Shown here: positions 1 through 14,500 of the stretch, one piece after another
Layout: every line of letters begins with the position of its first letter
How positions within the stretch are numbered: the stretch's first letter is position 1
NCBI RefSeq assembly: GCF_014529535.1
Contig: NW_023503608.1
Location: 1,922,001-1,986,000 of the forward strand
Source of the DNA: Bradysia coprophila
Lineage: Eukaryota > Arthropoda > Insecta > Diptera > Sciaridae
Reading direction: 5' to 3'
Length of the DNA: 64,000 nt
Notes under the pieces: model-generated
What the model was told of the DNA's origin: nothing
Database searches by the model: none
What the model saw: the letters and a program-made list of their open reading frames with translations, nothing else
Program-made: the position numbers and the translations under genes

Positions 1-140
1 ATGTTTTATTGCGTTGAAACTCCTATTGGCTTCCGTTGTTCTCGTTTTAAATTCTTCATCCAGTTCTTTCGTAACGGTAATTACCGACCCCAAATACTTA
101 AAGGATTGGACTACCTCGAAGTTATAGAAGTCGTTCAGCT
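1..140 (-). mobile_element. LINE-type reverse transcriptase fragment (window edge)
   Basis: Read on the minus strand, this edge encodes a short stretch containing FEVVQSFKYLGSVIT followed by EEFKTRTTEANRSFNAIK. The order 'KYLGS.IT ... EE.K.R...A.RSFNA' is the familiar region just after the catalytic core of RTE/Jockey-type and other endonuclease-reverse transcriptases. The frame hits a stop a few codons upstream (near position 155), and the rest, if present, lies off the left edge. It is a degenerate or truncated copy and not a working gene. The family is recognised from the motif only; the clade is not resolved. Confidence 0.65.
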
Positions 141-2539
141 TTCGTCAATTAAATCTGAAACTTTTTCATTTTGAACTTTATCTCCACATATCTGGAGTGA
201 CTGTACAACTAATAAACGTTGAAACATTTTGTACTCGAAGGTAGCCATTTACATTACCGTATTTACCTTTAAGTTTATTATTTGAGCTATATGAACTTCT
301 TTATACATTAGGCCCGAAACGTGTATATTTTCAACCATTAAAACATCTCCTGACATCCTCAAACAATTATTGATTATTATTGATACTTATGTTTCTAGCA
401 AATCAATTGATGGTTCTACTTAAGACTCACTAATAAAAATAAAGAGGATATTTCAGTGTCAAGTCTCCGTATATTGTGGTAAATATCGCAAGTGATTTTG
501 TTTAAATTAAATTCTTTGACAGATTTTCACTCAAGCGTCTTAAAGAGCGAAAATCAACTATATCCAAAATAGAAAATATGTAAAATACGATTGAATGATT
601 AACTGTGAACTAACAATATATTTCTAATAATGAAAAACCTTTCAGGAAATGAATTTCAAAAAATAATTCTTTATTACGAAACCCAGACGAACTCTAATTT
701 AATCAAATCTTGTATTTATTTGACAGGCGTTTCCGAATCGCTTACTGCACTCCTTGTTAATTTGCACGCAATCTGAGAATTATGAAAAATAAATCGAGGT
801 TAATCGCGACTTATTATTAAACCTACGATCCCTTTACGTTTTGTAACGTGTACAATGCCTTTTCTCCACCATAACTCATCTCAGGTATCTGGGTCGGCAA
901 AAGCATGAAAGTAAATTTGATCCTCAATGGAGGGGGTGTATCTTTTCTCTCTCTAAATATCACCAATGGTATTAAGCTCTTGAATTAGTTAAATACTTCC
1001 ATCCTGACTAAGAACAGGAAAAACGACTTTCACATACGACCCCTTGATAGTCATTAAATGTCTTGCTTAGAACTAATCCACAACAAACCGGGTAATGTGT
1101 ATTACCATAAGAGTGAAAAAAGCTGTGCTATGAACTGTGTCATAAAAGCACACCGTAATGATATTCAGCACACGCAATTACCTGCTTATGACAATGAAAT
1201 TTTATATAACAACTAAAAAACATTTTAATTTGTGATGTCAAGAAGCTTTCTGTGCGGTGGTGTACCGAACACATAATTTTTGTATGTTTTTGTGTGTTAT
1301 TATGATTGCTCAAATGTATCATGTATCATATATGAATGATTGCTGTAGTCCGAATATGTTTTTTAAAATTACTAGGGTTAATGCCATGCATAATTCTCAC
1401 TGAATTTATAAATAATGTAATGTAATTGAGGTGTGAATAAGCGATTTTTTGTAGTAATCATGGAGATCATTCGAATAGAAGTGAAAGAAGTTGTTTTGAG
1501 AATGCACAAAAAGAAGAAAAAATTAGTGACGAGATCAATCAGTTGAGAATAAGTGCCCCAAAAATGTAAAAGGTCATTGAGTGACTTACTTCACTGAACT
1601 CCTCGTTGTCCAATGAAGTTTGATCTGAAATCTGTAACTGAAATAAGAAAAGACAATACATATAGCCTTGTCATAGTACGCTAATTTTGTGTCTCACCAC
1701 CACTTTGCTATTGTTTTTTCCTCGTACTAATATTTGCCAATCAAGGAAAGTGGGGCTTGGCGGTGCTATTCTGTTTTGAGTACCTTACTAATTTGTCCAC
1801 CATCATTTTTACAGTTGATTACACCAATAAACAATCGCACCTGCTACTTCGTGAACTGGAAATACAAAAATGTCACGTGATACAGGCCACTGAACGCTAT
1901 GTTTTTTTCAACACAAAATAAAAATATTTCCTCGTCGCCACTCAAAATAAAATTCTGTGTTTACTATCCGGGGTTAAAGTAATTTCATTTGTTCTGGCTA
2001 ATTTAGCTACGATTGCAAATAATTCGAATTATCATCGGTTCATTATGTAGAACAAAAAAAAATTCAACCTAAACGAAAACCACGACGCAACACATTCCTT
2101 ACCTTTTTGCCATACCGTATATCCATTTGTTTGTTTATCAATTTTTTTTTGTTATATTCGCAACTCTTTGTGAATCAGACTTTTTTTTAACGAATGTTGA
2201 CTAGTTACATGGCGATTGGTGATCGGAATACTCGTGTTCCATTATTAACACCGTTTTGCGGCGAACCGAAGTTTTATGGTGGGTCTTATCAATGAATTCT
2301 TTATCAACGAATAGATTAGTTCGTTACTCACACGAATGTTACAATAACGGTTGTGTCAATTAAATTGTAATTTAAATTTGAAAAAGAAAGTCAACATTCA
2401 GTTCGTTTAACGTTTTTGTTTCGTAAAAATTCTAATTGAGCGAATGTTTGATTTAGATTTCTATATTTTGCGAATATTTGTTTGTGCGAACTAATAAACT
2501 GTCGATCGACTGTGTATTCGTCGAAGTGTCTGTCGAACT
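141..2539. other. Non-coding 5' flank of the CARMIL gene
   Basis: No convincing coding exon, RNA gene or repeat was seen here. The stretch is AT-rich with short open frames only. The last few hundred bases must contain the promoter and 5' UTR of the CARMIL gene that starts at 2540, but I cannot place a transcription start or a core-promoter element. Confidence 0.4.
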
Positions 2540-5500
2540 ATGTACACCAAAGAGTTAATGGACCATGTTTCACAGTATCTTAAGAGCATACTGGAAGCAA
2601 TGCAAAATAAAGCGACGAAGGATAATGGCGGTGCTATCGATAGTGTAGATGGGAGAAGTGACGATAACAAAGGTTAATTGAATTTATATTTTCTAATGGA
2701 TTGTCGTAACATATTTTATACCTACCCTGGGATGTGTAATTCACATTTTGTATTTCGGTAATAATTTGGGTGTGGCCCATTTTCAAAACGATTTTCCAGT
2801 GAAACGTTTTTAGACCGAGAGCCTGTGTGCAAATAAGTTTCTCTTCAAAGGTGTCAAAATGACGGTATTAGTGACATCTGGGAATTGCATTAGACCTACC
2901 TTTGTTTTAGGCTGCGCCGCCCAGCGCTCAAATCCAAATGTCGTAGGACAAGTGTTTCTTCCAGTTTCGGGTAGTGTAATAAAATGTCATAGGTCTCATG
3001 GTGGTCCCAGTGGTCTCATAAAGAACTTACATGGACACCGGCTCTCTGTCTACGTTACATCATAAATGCAAAAGTTTTGTGTAGAAAGGAGTTTTGCTAT
3101 CAGCTGCTACTTAATTATGCCGAAAGGTCAATTCTAACGACGTTCACATTCTTAATTTCTCCATCCTTTCTTTCCCTTTCATAACATCTAGTGACAAGCG
3201 ACCTTTAATTTTACGAACTCTAAGGCACAAAGATTGTTCATTAAATTAAAAAATAAATAAATACATTTTCCCATGCCACGAACAGTTCCTCTGTCAAAAA
3301 GTTTTTACAAGAAACACCGGAAGAAACACAAAGGTTTATCTAAACAGTGTAACATCATAATGAATTCTTAGAAAATTTGTGAAAGAAATAAAAATGGCAA
3401 AGCTTTACTTTATTGATAAAAAAAAGATTAAACAAACAAAGAATTTGTTCCCCCCGTGTCTATAATAAGTTAAAATGCCCAGTACTACGGTATTATGGTA
3501 ACTGGATTCTATTTTTCGGTGTCTTGTGACTCCGATAAAATATAATAAACCAGCAAAGGAGTTCATTAAAATAAACCTCTAGAGTCACATAACAACGCAA
3601 TGTCTGTATGCTGGGATATGTTATCGTAAAATTGGTGAGGAACGAGTAAACCGACAAATTTCTCTTTTTTTTTGTAGCACTGAAAAAAAGATAACTAATT
3701 GAGTGGAAAAACTACGATTGATATCACTGGCTCACATTGCTTATTTCCTTATCCTCATATCTCGATATTTTGTGTGATTAAAGTATTGATAATGGTTGTC
3801 TTGTTCAGTTTTGTTTAAAATAGGTAACATTTACGTTGTGTGCAACAAATTAGTTGCATCTTTGATATATTCATTCCTTTTCAACTGTGAGACACGTATA
3901 TGACAATAAAGTTACAATGTTGTATATATACTTCCCGATGCTCTATAAATTAGAGAATTTATAAGACAAGAAGCAAACTAATATCTTCTGAGAACAGTTA
4001 ATTTCAGTCAGTTTCAAAACTGTTACACAAAACAAAGTTAATTTAAAACGCCCAAACATGTTTTATCACATTTTGTTTATTTTATTATCTATATGGTGTT
4101 TTGGTGTATAAATTATATGCTCTGGGCTTGTTTTATACGTTCTCAAGAAAACGTTTAATTAAATTTGATTTGTTTTACGAATCAATTTTAAAGTTTGATA
4201 ATTTAAAGAACGGTATAACATTCTCGAATTGTATTGTATACACTTTACATTAATACCAAGCACTATCTGTTCAACGTTGTTGAACGTTTTATCGTGTTGA
4301 ATAAAAGGTGTTCAAATATATATATATACTTATGGCAATGTTCAGCAGCACATATGGCAATGATCATTCCATTCGGAATCGGGAGAGAAAAAAATATTTT
4401 CCTTTGAAGTGAAAAGGTGAGCTCCCATTGCGAAAATGATTGAAAAATTTGATGGTTTCTAAATATAGAGATTTTCGGAGATGATGATTGGGAATTCAGA
4501 AATTTTTGCTTTATAATCAAAGTCTAACGTTGGTAGTATACATCCAGAATGTATTCTTCAAGTACCATCACAGAAAGTTTCGATTTGTTTTTAGAGTGAG
4601 ATGAGTCTTTACGTCTCAAGGCACAAAATTTCTATCACACGATCCCAAAGTTATTACAGGTGTAATTGATGAAACTTAGGCATGAATTTGCATCAACTGT
4701 TTTTCCACTGGTCATACAAAAAAAACTGCTCATACGTCTTCAATGGTTTTACAACTACAACGCTCGTGCGTTTAACTATATATCACCCGTAAAAACAAAT
4801 TTGTTTGTATGACTGTAACACAGCTGAAGCATGTCTAAATTTCACTGACGTCCCCTGTAGCTATTGAAATTTTGAACATGTTATTTGTGTTTCTAACGAA
4901 CGACAACCAAGCAACATAATGTCAAAATGCTATATTCTATTCTAACATCTCGTTGAACATCTTTTCGTTTAAAATTGAATTCATAGTCGATTTGACAAAA
5001 AAAAAATCTCTAACCGAATCGACGTATATTTCCTCGATTACACAACTAGGAAACAACTAGACAGATTCATTCAAGGGTGCATTGAGTATTATGGCAAAGT
5101 GATTGATTGCAAAATCATAATTTTGATGTTCAAATGTTTTATATTGATGTTGATACTCAGTTCGTTTCGCATTGTTATGTACTTTAAAATATACGAATCC
5201 AGTGAAAACTACAGCAACTCAGTTTTTCGTTACTTTGTTTTAAAATCGTAATTTTCGACGATAAAACAAAAGTTCGGGAGGTTATTGCTCGAACACTACT
5301 TCTCTCATAATCCCCATTTTGCTACTTGATATGTTATTCAAACCGACAACGAACATTCCTCTTCAAATCCAACCCAGCATAAAACATACATGTACTTGTA
5401 ACCAGACGCTTTTCGTTTCATGTCTATCCGATTGACCTGCCGGTGACATAAATCAATGACCTAGTCAATGTCGCTTATAAAGCCACTTTCCAATTGGAGT

Positions 5501-8500
5501 ACGTATGTCTGCGTAAATTCGTGTGGAATAATATTGAGTTTAATGATTATTCCTTTGGAGCGAATATGCCAGCAAAAAAAACAGGCTACCCCATCTGGTA
5601 TTTTTCCTGAAATTTTGGGAAAAGCATTTTGGATCGATATGCACATACCACAATAGATATATTATAAATCGTTGCCCGTAAGCGTTCCAAAAATCTCATT
5701 TTGGCTTCGATTCCCATTTTAAAATGAAATCGAATAATGTTGAAACGCAGTGTGGTATGCATATTGCTTTCAATATACGTTTTGCATAGCAAATATTTTA
5801 CGTCTCTTTAAATTTTGAGATGAGTTCTTTTTAAAGAGATAACTAATTGTGAAAACGTGCCATTTCGAATAAGCAAAGTCTCACTTCTTTTTTCTCACTT
5901 CCATTAATATTGTCAGGCTTTACATCAAATGCGCTTTCAGTTGTCATTTTATAGTAGCCAAATACAATACCTCATTCTGAAAAGCATTTATCGATTTTAC
6001 AGTCATCATTAGTGGAACGAAGGAAATGTTTTCACCCTAGTTATTACATTGTCGAAAACAGCCCATCCTCTTACCAAAGACGTTCTATTAAAGAAGATAG
6101 ATCGATAAATTTATTGAATCGGTTCTGAGGTACATCACAAAATTCAACATTAGTAATCCATGGAATCGAACATTGTTGATAGGAGGGTTGATCGGTGCCA
6201 AGCCATTAAAGTTTTGAGATTCATTTTGGAGGATTATGTCTCTGTAAGGGCAAGGAAAGGGAAGAAAGGCTGCTTGATATGGATTGGAATCACATCAGAA
6301 GAGTAGTGAATTTACCGGCTTGAACAACCATTTGACGAGGACGGTATCTCCAACGATCTCAAATGAATCTTCGGCTTAGAGGAGGAAACGTACGTTCACG
6401 CCATCTGTGAATTCCCAAAATATTTACTTTTGAGACTCTTGAAGACATGTGGTTTAAACTTCTAAAGTGCCCACGCCGAAACCTATCGCGCTAAAAGAAG
6501 CAAAGGATCACTTGATGTGTATTTCATGGTCTTAAAACAGACCATCCCAACCTGATTTATTTAAGGATTACATCTGCCTCTTTAAAACAATTAAATGAAA
6601 TCTTGGAACCGTTCATAAATTACGCACAGAAAAAAGACGAAATCAGCGCAGATACCGTCTCCTACGTACGCAAAATATATGTACGTTTCCCAGCATCATA
6701 AGCTATTATGACACAAAGCTGTATTGGTTTTCTTATGAAGTATGAAGAGTAGAATGTAGATCTTGCCAATATGTCAAAGACCGAGATACATTTTTTTGTT
6801 CAAATAATTCGTTCAATTTATTAGAGAGCCAAAACTGTTAACGTATTAACTACATGTCCATTTGGTATCTCAGCATACAATTTAATCTTTATCGTTAAGA
6901 CACATTTCTCAAGTGGAATCTTAAATTTTTATTTTTATTTTTTTGTTACAACCGGTCATATATCTAGATGTAATATGATGGTTGCTTATTCTCATTCACT
7001 TTATACGACTTCCTCAATAACTTCTAAATAGAAAAGTAACCCAACTCAAACGAATATTAACAAAGTTTAGTCTCCATTGAGCCCCGGTAGAGACGATTCT
7101 TTTATAAATGATTTTTTTTTTCTAATTAAATCTGCAAGAAAGAACTTGATCTTATCATAACATTTTACACGAACTATGTGTGTTTGACTTTGAATTTATA
7201 TTTTATATTTGTTCGTTCAGTTTGTGGTTTCTTTCAATGCTTATAGTTGTGATACAATTTATTGCGCTCCTTTCTGGTTCCATTGGTCTATCTCTCCTCT
7301 GTATGTGCTTGCCACCGTATACATAATAAAATGTATCATTTTCCGTAGTAGACGTCGCTCCATCACTTCAGCGAATTGTTGATGTGTATACATAAAATTG
7401 AATACCGAGGTGGAAGGGAAATTCACTCAGACGTTTGATTGGACTTAATTTGCTTCATGTAATAATGTAAAATTTATGAAAATATTAAATTAAAGTGTAA
7501 TGCAATAACTTACTGGCAAAATTAATTTGAATGCCGTGAAAATCAATGAAAATTTTAACCTCTATGGTGTCATGCCGTCATGCGCACCTGTTTAACACGG
7601 AACTATTAGACAATTAACTGTGATTTTTATGAATGTAATTTTCTGTCGATAAAAATCTGCATAAAATTTCGTTTTACAAAGTCAATTGTTCTGTTCGTTT
7701 GCGGAAGATTCAATTGTCTTTCGTACAATTGAGGGGTTCTTTGACTTTTCTTATTGTAATTAAGTTCTTTGTTTGTCAATATTTTTAATTCTGTTCGGGA
7801 GATGGGACTCCTGATTTCTTATTTTCAGTGTTTTGTTTTTTGGGTAAAATATACGCATAAAAAGTGCTCGTCCCATTTATTTTTCTGGCCGATGTGTCAG
7901 TGACTTATTAATGGAGCTCCTGGGGTAATCTGGAGCTTAGGAATGTATTTTTATAAAAAAAAAGTTACTATTAAGGGTTGAACGGCCGGTTACGAGCCCT
8001 CGGACCAATTACGAGCACTGAAAGAAAAAATCGAGTCACTTACATGTTTGCCTGAAAGAGATAAAATAAAGGGGGCTTGTAACCGGCCTTCTTACCCTAT
8101 GACCGATTTTATAATAAATTTTCGTTTATTTGCTTTAATCAACCAATCTCTTTTCAATGAGCTGCTTATAGATGGGTCGTTGCATGCATATTGTGTCTAT
8201 AAAAATTCTATCAAACCTTTCATCACACCACACACATCACACTTAGAATTAATTTGTAATGCACAATGTAAATTCCTTTAAATGTGTAATTCAATCCAGC
8301 AACTATGCTGTTGCTGCTGAACAATTGTGGTAATTTTTCCACATTCACGACCATCATAAAATATTTATTGCGGGTTACGGTTCATGTGACAAATGAAATC
8401 TGATCATTTGAATGACCTTGATTTGGTTGATATTAAATTTCTTTATTTTCAATGGAATGTAGAGTATGTAACCGTCTGTTGTAGGGTTTTAGTGCGGCGT

Positions 8501-11500
8501 TGAGAGTTTATCGACCTGTGAATTAGAAACTTACTAGAAACAATATCATGACTAATGTGGCTAATGTGGCTCTCCTTTCTTTTACTTTTCCAATCGTTGT
8601 TAATTTGAGTTTAATTAGGTGTTGTGTGCCTAGCATTTACGAAATTGTATTTTAGGTCAGCTACCTGCCAATCGATTTAGTACTACAGTTATTTTGCAAC
8701 AATTTGTATTTCGCAATTTAACACTGATACACTCTGATTTTGGTGTAAACAGAAAACAGTAAATTAGATTGTTTGGTTTATAGTACTACCTATACCGAGA
8801 GTGTGCAAGAAATCCATAAACAAAAACAAGCCAGTTCAGCAAAACACTGCACTTTTCTTTAAACTTAGTTTGTGGCTGATTATAGTCGGATCGAGTGGAT
8901 TTAATGTTTCTAACTTTTCTTTCTTTTCTTTTTTTCAGAGAGTGTGCGGGCGTTACTAGGTCGTCACACAAAAATACTTGTTAAGTATATGATAAAGTTA
9001 GAAACGAAAGGTGACAAAACCGAAAACAGGGTGCTGGTAAGTAAAAACAATTTTCATTTGAATCAACCCTTAAAACCTTTTTTTTTAAACAAACACCACC
9101 TTACCATTGAGAAATATGTGTACGTATACATATTCACCACATTTTTCATCGTCAGCAGCGGTGTACAGTTTGTAGCTCTTCAAAACGTATACACGTAACA
9201 ACAAATCCTTTGAATTTATTTTTTATGTAAAAAAAAGTCTACGGAGATTTTCTCTATGGCATATTGTTTTGATGAAATAACTCCTTTTGAATTTGAAGTA
9301 CATAATCTCCACGTAAATTATGCAACAAATTTCGCCAAAATGGAGAATATATAACGAAAAGGTTGATGACTACATCACCTTGATGACATAGTAACGTCAG
9401 ATTTTATTGAGACCAAAAACTCGTAAATTATAAAGCAGCTACGAAACACTTCCAGTACTCCATCGAGAGACGTAGAAAAAAAATTGTTTCACCTCTGTTT
9501 ACCACGTTCATTTAACACTTGAAACTCGTAATTAGCTGTTCAGAGAAAAAAAAGTGCTCAAAAATTTGACGGTATACAGTAATCAATCTCATAATTGTAA
9601 TTGAAGTGTTGTTTAGTCGGTTTCAAAGGTAATTATTAATCTCATCATACTAAACAAGTTCTCTACCCAACTTACCATTATGTATAGTTATATGCGGACC
9701 ATGTTTATACCGAGCATTGATTCGGTTCATGACATTAAACAAATAAAAACAAAAATCATTCCGAAACTATTATCCAATTCGAGGCTGTTCCATTTCGACA
9801 AAATATACCTCGTTTCCGGTTAGCTTTTGAGATAAAAAAAAATGAAACATGCTAAAGTATATTTCGTTTTACCTTTTGAGGCGTAGTTTGAAGAGTGCAC
9901 TTCGTGGCACAAAATTCTTTTATAATATGTGTGTGTGTATCCGCTAGTCATCTGCTATCGACAAAGATGACAAAAGTAAAAGATGAAACTGTATAGAAAA
10001 ATGAATGTTGAAAATAATGAAGTAATAGATTCTATTTAATTTAGAAATAGAATTCACTACTTACGTCGCCATAGTTCAATGTTGTATGACTAACGTATTA
10101 CACTAGTGCGCGCAATAAATGATTTGCAAGTCTTTTTTTGCTCTAGTACAAAAATCAAATTGTATCACACACAGGGCCTATTTTAAGGAATTTAATTTCC
10201 AAAAATTTTCAAAATTTCACAAATTTCAGAAAAATTCTTAAAATTTCCAAATTTTGTTTTCTGTTAGATCTCATTCCAAAGTAATCAGTTAAGCTCAAAG
10301 AGATGAAAAACAACTAAAAAGGCAGTAAAAACAAAATTTACGATGCAATCTTTTGTGTTTTTAGATAAAATGACGAAAAGTGATGGAAAAATTTAAGAAT
10401 TTTTGGAAATTTAATTTCCTTAAAATAGGCCCTGATCAACATGATATCAATAGCACAATATGACTTACTTCGACTTACTTGCATAAAACATTGAACCCAA
10501 CATGAATCGTATGCTGGTTATTCATTCATTTCACTCGATGTGCTCTCAACCAGAGGCGAAGCTGACATCTACGATAAAATATCTTCATACATCTCTTGTT
10601 ACATAAAGAACTATTTATCAGACAAGCGAAGACAGATTTTATCGTTTCCGATGGTATGACCTTGAGCAACAAAAAATGTACGAACTCTAAAAAATAGTTA
10701 ACGGGTACCAAGTGGTACCCTTTGATCGAATTTTTAAATCAAGATACCCCCTGTTACCACGACAGAGTAAAGTAAACTAGGTAAAAGCAGTGGAGGCAAA
10801 TGGATTCAACTCTATTCAAATTCTAAAAATTGGTTATATTTGTGGATTTTTGCAAAAAAAAATACCATGTAGCCTAAGGGTTGAACCATACGTAAATTTT
10901 GTTTGGTCTGCGTCGAGTATATTACATTGCTGAGCGTACTGAAATGTAGCTTTATCAAATTGTATCACCCGCGGTAATCAAACAATTTACGCCAGGTCAT
11001 TGCATACCAACATTCAGTGTGGTGATATTTTACATTCACCAAAAATTTATCAAACATCCGCTAAAACTGTTCGTACACATTGAAGAATCGATAAAAATAT
11101 GAAATATGTCCGTCATTTTCGCAATAAATGTTTGGAGTATCTCATTCTTACTTATATTAGAGTGGCAATATAAGGTGGAAATGGTGTCTATGGCTTAAAA
11201 ACGATTCAACGTTAAACCTACTAAGCAAACACAATTCGGTTGTTACTAAATAATTGTGAGAATGAGCAGATGTTAACCTAATGAAACACATTTTTATAAT
11301 AATAATATCAAGAGACTAAATTATAGGTTTCGTGTACAATGAAATAAATTTTCTTGGATTTTTTTAAATGTTTACTGGAAAGAGTTATCTTAATGGAGGA
11401 ATCTTCGTGCTGTGGCCTTGGTATGAGGTATACACTTCCTAAATGTTGTACCGTAGGACAGTTAATCATTTTCGAATTCCCTAATTGTTTCGCAGGTGTG

Positions 11501-14500
11501 AGAGTTTTGCCAATAGTAGGAAATTATCTGAACCAAAAAATGTAAGCCCATATTTCCCAAATTGCCTAAACATCAATTAAAAGCTTTGGTTCGTTTTATT
11601 GATGCTATAATGGGTGCAATATTATTTTCTGAAAATTTTATTTTTAAATTAGGCTGCTCGTAAACATTGTGTCATCTATTTTGGTAGACAAACAATTCCA
11701 ATTTGCAATTCCAAAACGAGAACAGTATCACTCTCTGTATCTTTTGCTGTATATCTACGAAAATACACTTATCTGTGAAATGTTTATTCGTTTGCTGCTG
11801 TGTCGCCATTAAAGTAGAAATATGAATTTGCATATTGCGACTATACAATTACATCATTTCGGAAAGTCACAACTCCGGACTTAGCACAATGGAAAATACC
11901 GGTATTTCCGTGAAAATTGAAAATATTTCCACGTTTTGATACTAAAAACAATAGACACCAAATAACTTAATCCTGGACGAGACGTACATCCTACATTGCT
12001 GTGTGGAATAACGCACCATTCCTAAACATAATTTCCGGAATTCGCTTCAAGCCGGCTACAGTTTTACCGTTCAAAATTCAAGGTTGTATAATGTACAAAA
12101 TATGTTCGCCACTTTTCACCACAGTGTATATGAGATAACTAATCGATAAGTAATTGTACATTTTGTATATTGCTGGCGCCGAATATTATTAGATTTTTAT
12201 GTTGTGCACATCGGAAACAGGATTTATTCAAATTGAACTCTGGCGTTTCGCTTACGTTGTAATATCCGAATAGATTTTTCCGTTGTTGTTGCTGTACGAT
12301 GTTCGTTGATGCCGTTGAAGAACTTTGTAAAATTCTTTTATTTCAACGATGTCTCTTTTATGGTTGCATGTTATACGTTTTCTGCCAATGCTTTTCTTGT
12401 TCAGAATAAAATCCAGACTGAGTCGTCTTTTAATTGGCTAAATTATGAAATTGAATATTGGATAAGGGGAATAACGTAATAATGTCCCGAAGTTTATACG
12501 TCGAACGCATTTGGTATAACAACAACGATTTAATTTGTGTTTTTTGGGGAAATTTTTTTGATTTAATTTATTCAAAAATATGATAAGATAAAAGCTTTAG
12601 GGATAAATACGTTTTTGAACGTTTTAAACAATAACAATTTCAAATACACCGCCTGAGAATACTGCTCTTGAATCGCTAGCACTTACAGGATGGATTTGTC
12701 AAATGTAAACACTTCAAAATTTCATCCAACACATCAAAAACAATTAAATAATTTTTTGGGGTGGGGAGAATTTCCGAATGAAATTATGAATTCTCATATT
12801 TTGTTTAACACTTCATAAGGTACCATTATTGCGACGCTCAAATTAGATGGTCCTCAATTGTTACGCTCGTACGAAGTAAGGTGAAGTGTGCTCACTCTTT
12901 CGAAACATTCTTTAAGCCGTAAAATCTTAAAATTTGATGTATTTTCGAAGTAAAATAGGAGTAGTGATGGTTATATACCACTAAGAAATAGTAGATTAAG
13001 TCCTTTTTTGGTACTTTTTATTTTGCTTGTGGGAAACGTTGTGCTTACCTCAGTAAAAAAGTTGAAAATTGAATTTTCTCAGGTGACAACACAATCGAAA
13101 TTTAATTTCCAACTTTTCTTCCATTGTTGAACAAATAGCTATTTCATGTGTGCGGTACACTCAAAATGCCATGAGAAAATGACGTTTTCCGACGATCGGC
13201 CGAATGACATTTCTAATGAGAAAACATTCGCTTCGCTATGGTCGCAAAACATCACTCTCATTGGAATTACCCATTTTTCCCCTCGGTAAACAATTAGCTA
13301 TTGAAAACGATGATATTGATTCGGTGAGTGTCAAAACGTGTATAGCGGGTGTTTGATCATTTAGAAGTTTGAACAGAAAAGAAGCTTTGCATGGAATCAT
13401 ACTTTTCGTTCCATTTCACCGAGTGAATCTTCGCTTTGGAGGTCACTTTTGATATTTTTCATCTTAAGTAGACTGAAGTAATTTCAATACCGATACTATA
13501 ACCATAGGGTTCTATGGGTATTTGTCACTGCGGATTTTTAAATTCAGGATGACAGTCTTATCTCTGAAAACATGGAGATAAAGCGCCTTAACCTGGCCTT
13601 AAAATTTACCTTTTATAGAGATTTTGATGACAATTCAGTTTTGACGTTCAGTATGGGTTTACTTCGGGCGGGATTACTCAGGATAAATCAGAGTTCAAAG
13701 TTAGTAGACAAATAAACCTTGATATTGACGGTAATAAATTGGGGTGAGCTTTTTATGTGTAGGTAGCAACGTCGACAGTGGAGTAATGAACACGTGTGAA
13801 AATGTGTAAAACCCGTGACCGCTTCCATTCGGAAAATACAGAACAAATTCCATAATATATTAGTAAGACATATCGTGCTAGGTACGAACGAATCACCGCT
13901 TCCGCATACAAAATATTTGTTTTCATTTTCATTGCATTTTTTGCAGTGGATAGTTTTGCGTACGAAGCGTGCTTCAAAATTTATGTTTGTTTTTTTTTGC
14001 CTTGTTCATACAAATTATTCCAGTAAAAACTCCAAGTGAATCCATTATCATTGACCTTTTGCAACACATGCGTTTTCATTTTTAATTCGAACTGGCAACT
14101 GTTTACTCAACTTACACTCTGCTAGTGTATTCAATTCAGTTTCAATTGCCTGTGATTCACTCAATTTTATTAGTAACATTACATTCATAGAACATACTCA
14201 CAATGGATTTCATAACAATAAACAAACTATGAGACAAAACAATAATAAACTTGCATGTTATCGTAAATTCCAGACATATATCGTTATTCATAGCATATGT
14301 GGGCCGTTAGTTGAGTAAATATTTTTATTTCCTAAAACCCGTAATGAGTGTATCTAGCGATATAAATAATGTACTCGAGCTCGAGGACTAACCTTCTCTC
14401 TGGATGTAAATTGATTGTAAATGGGAAAAGAGATTTTAATTTTCTTTTCTATTTTTAAAGCACTCGATAATTGATTCATTCCCCAAAATAATGAAGGGTC

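Noticed and set aside
6100..6720. Possible decayed transposon coding sequence in CARMIL intron 1
   Set aside because: Base composition looks more coding-like than the surroundings, but no frame stays open and no motif could be named.
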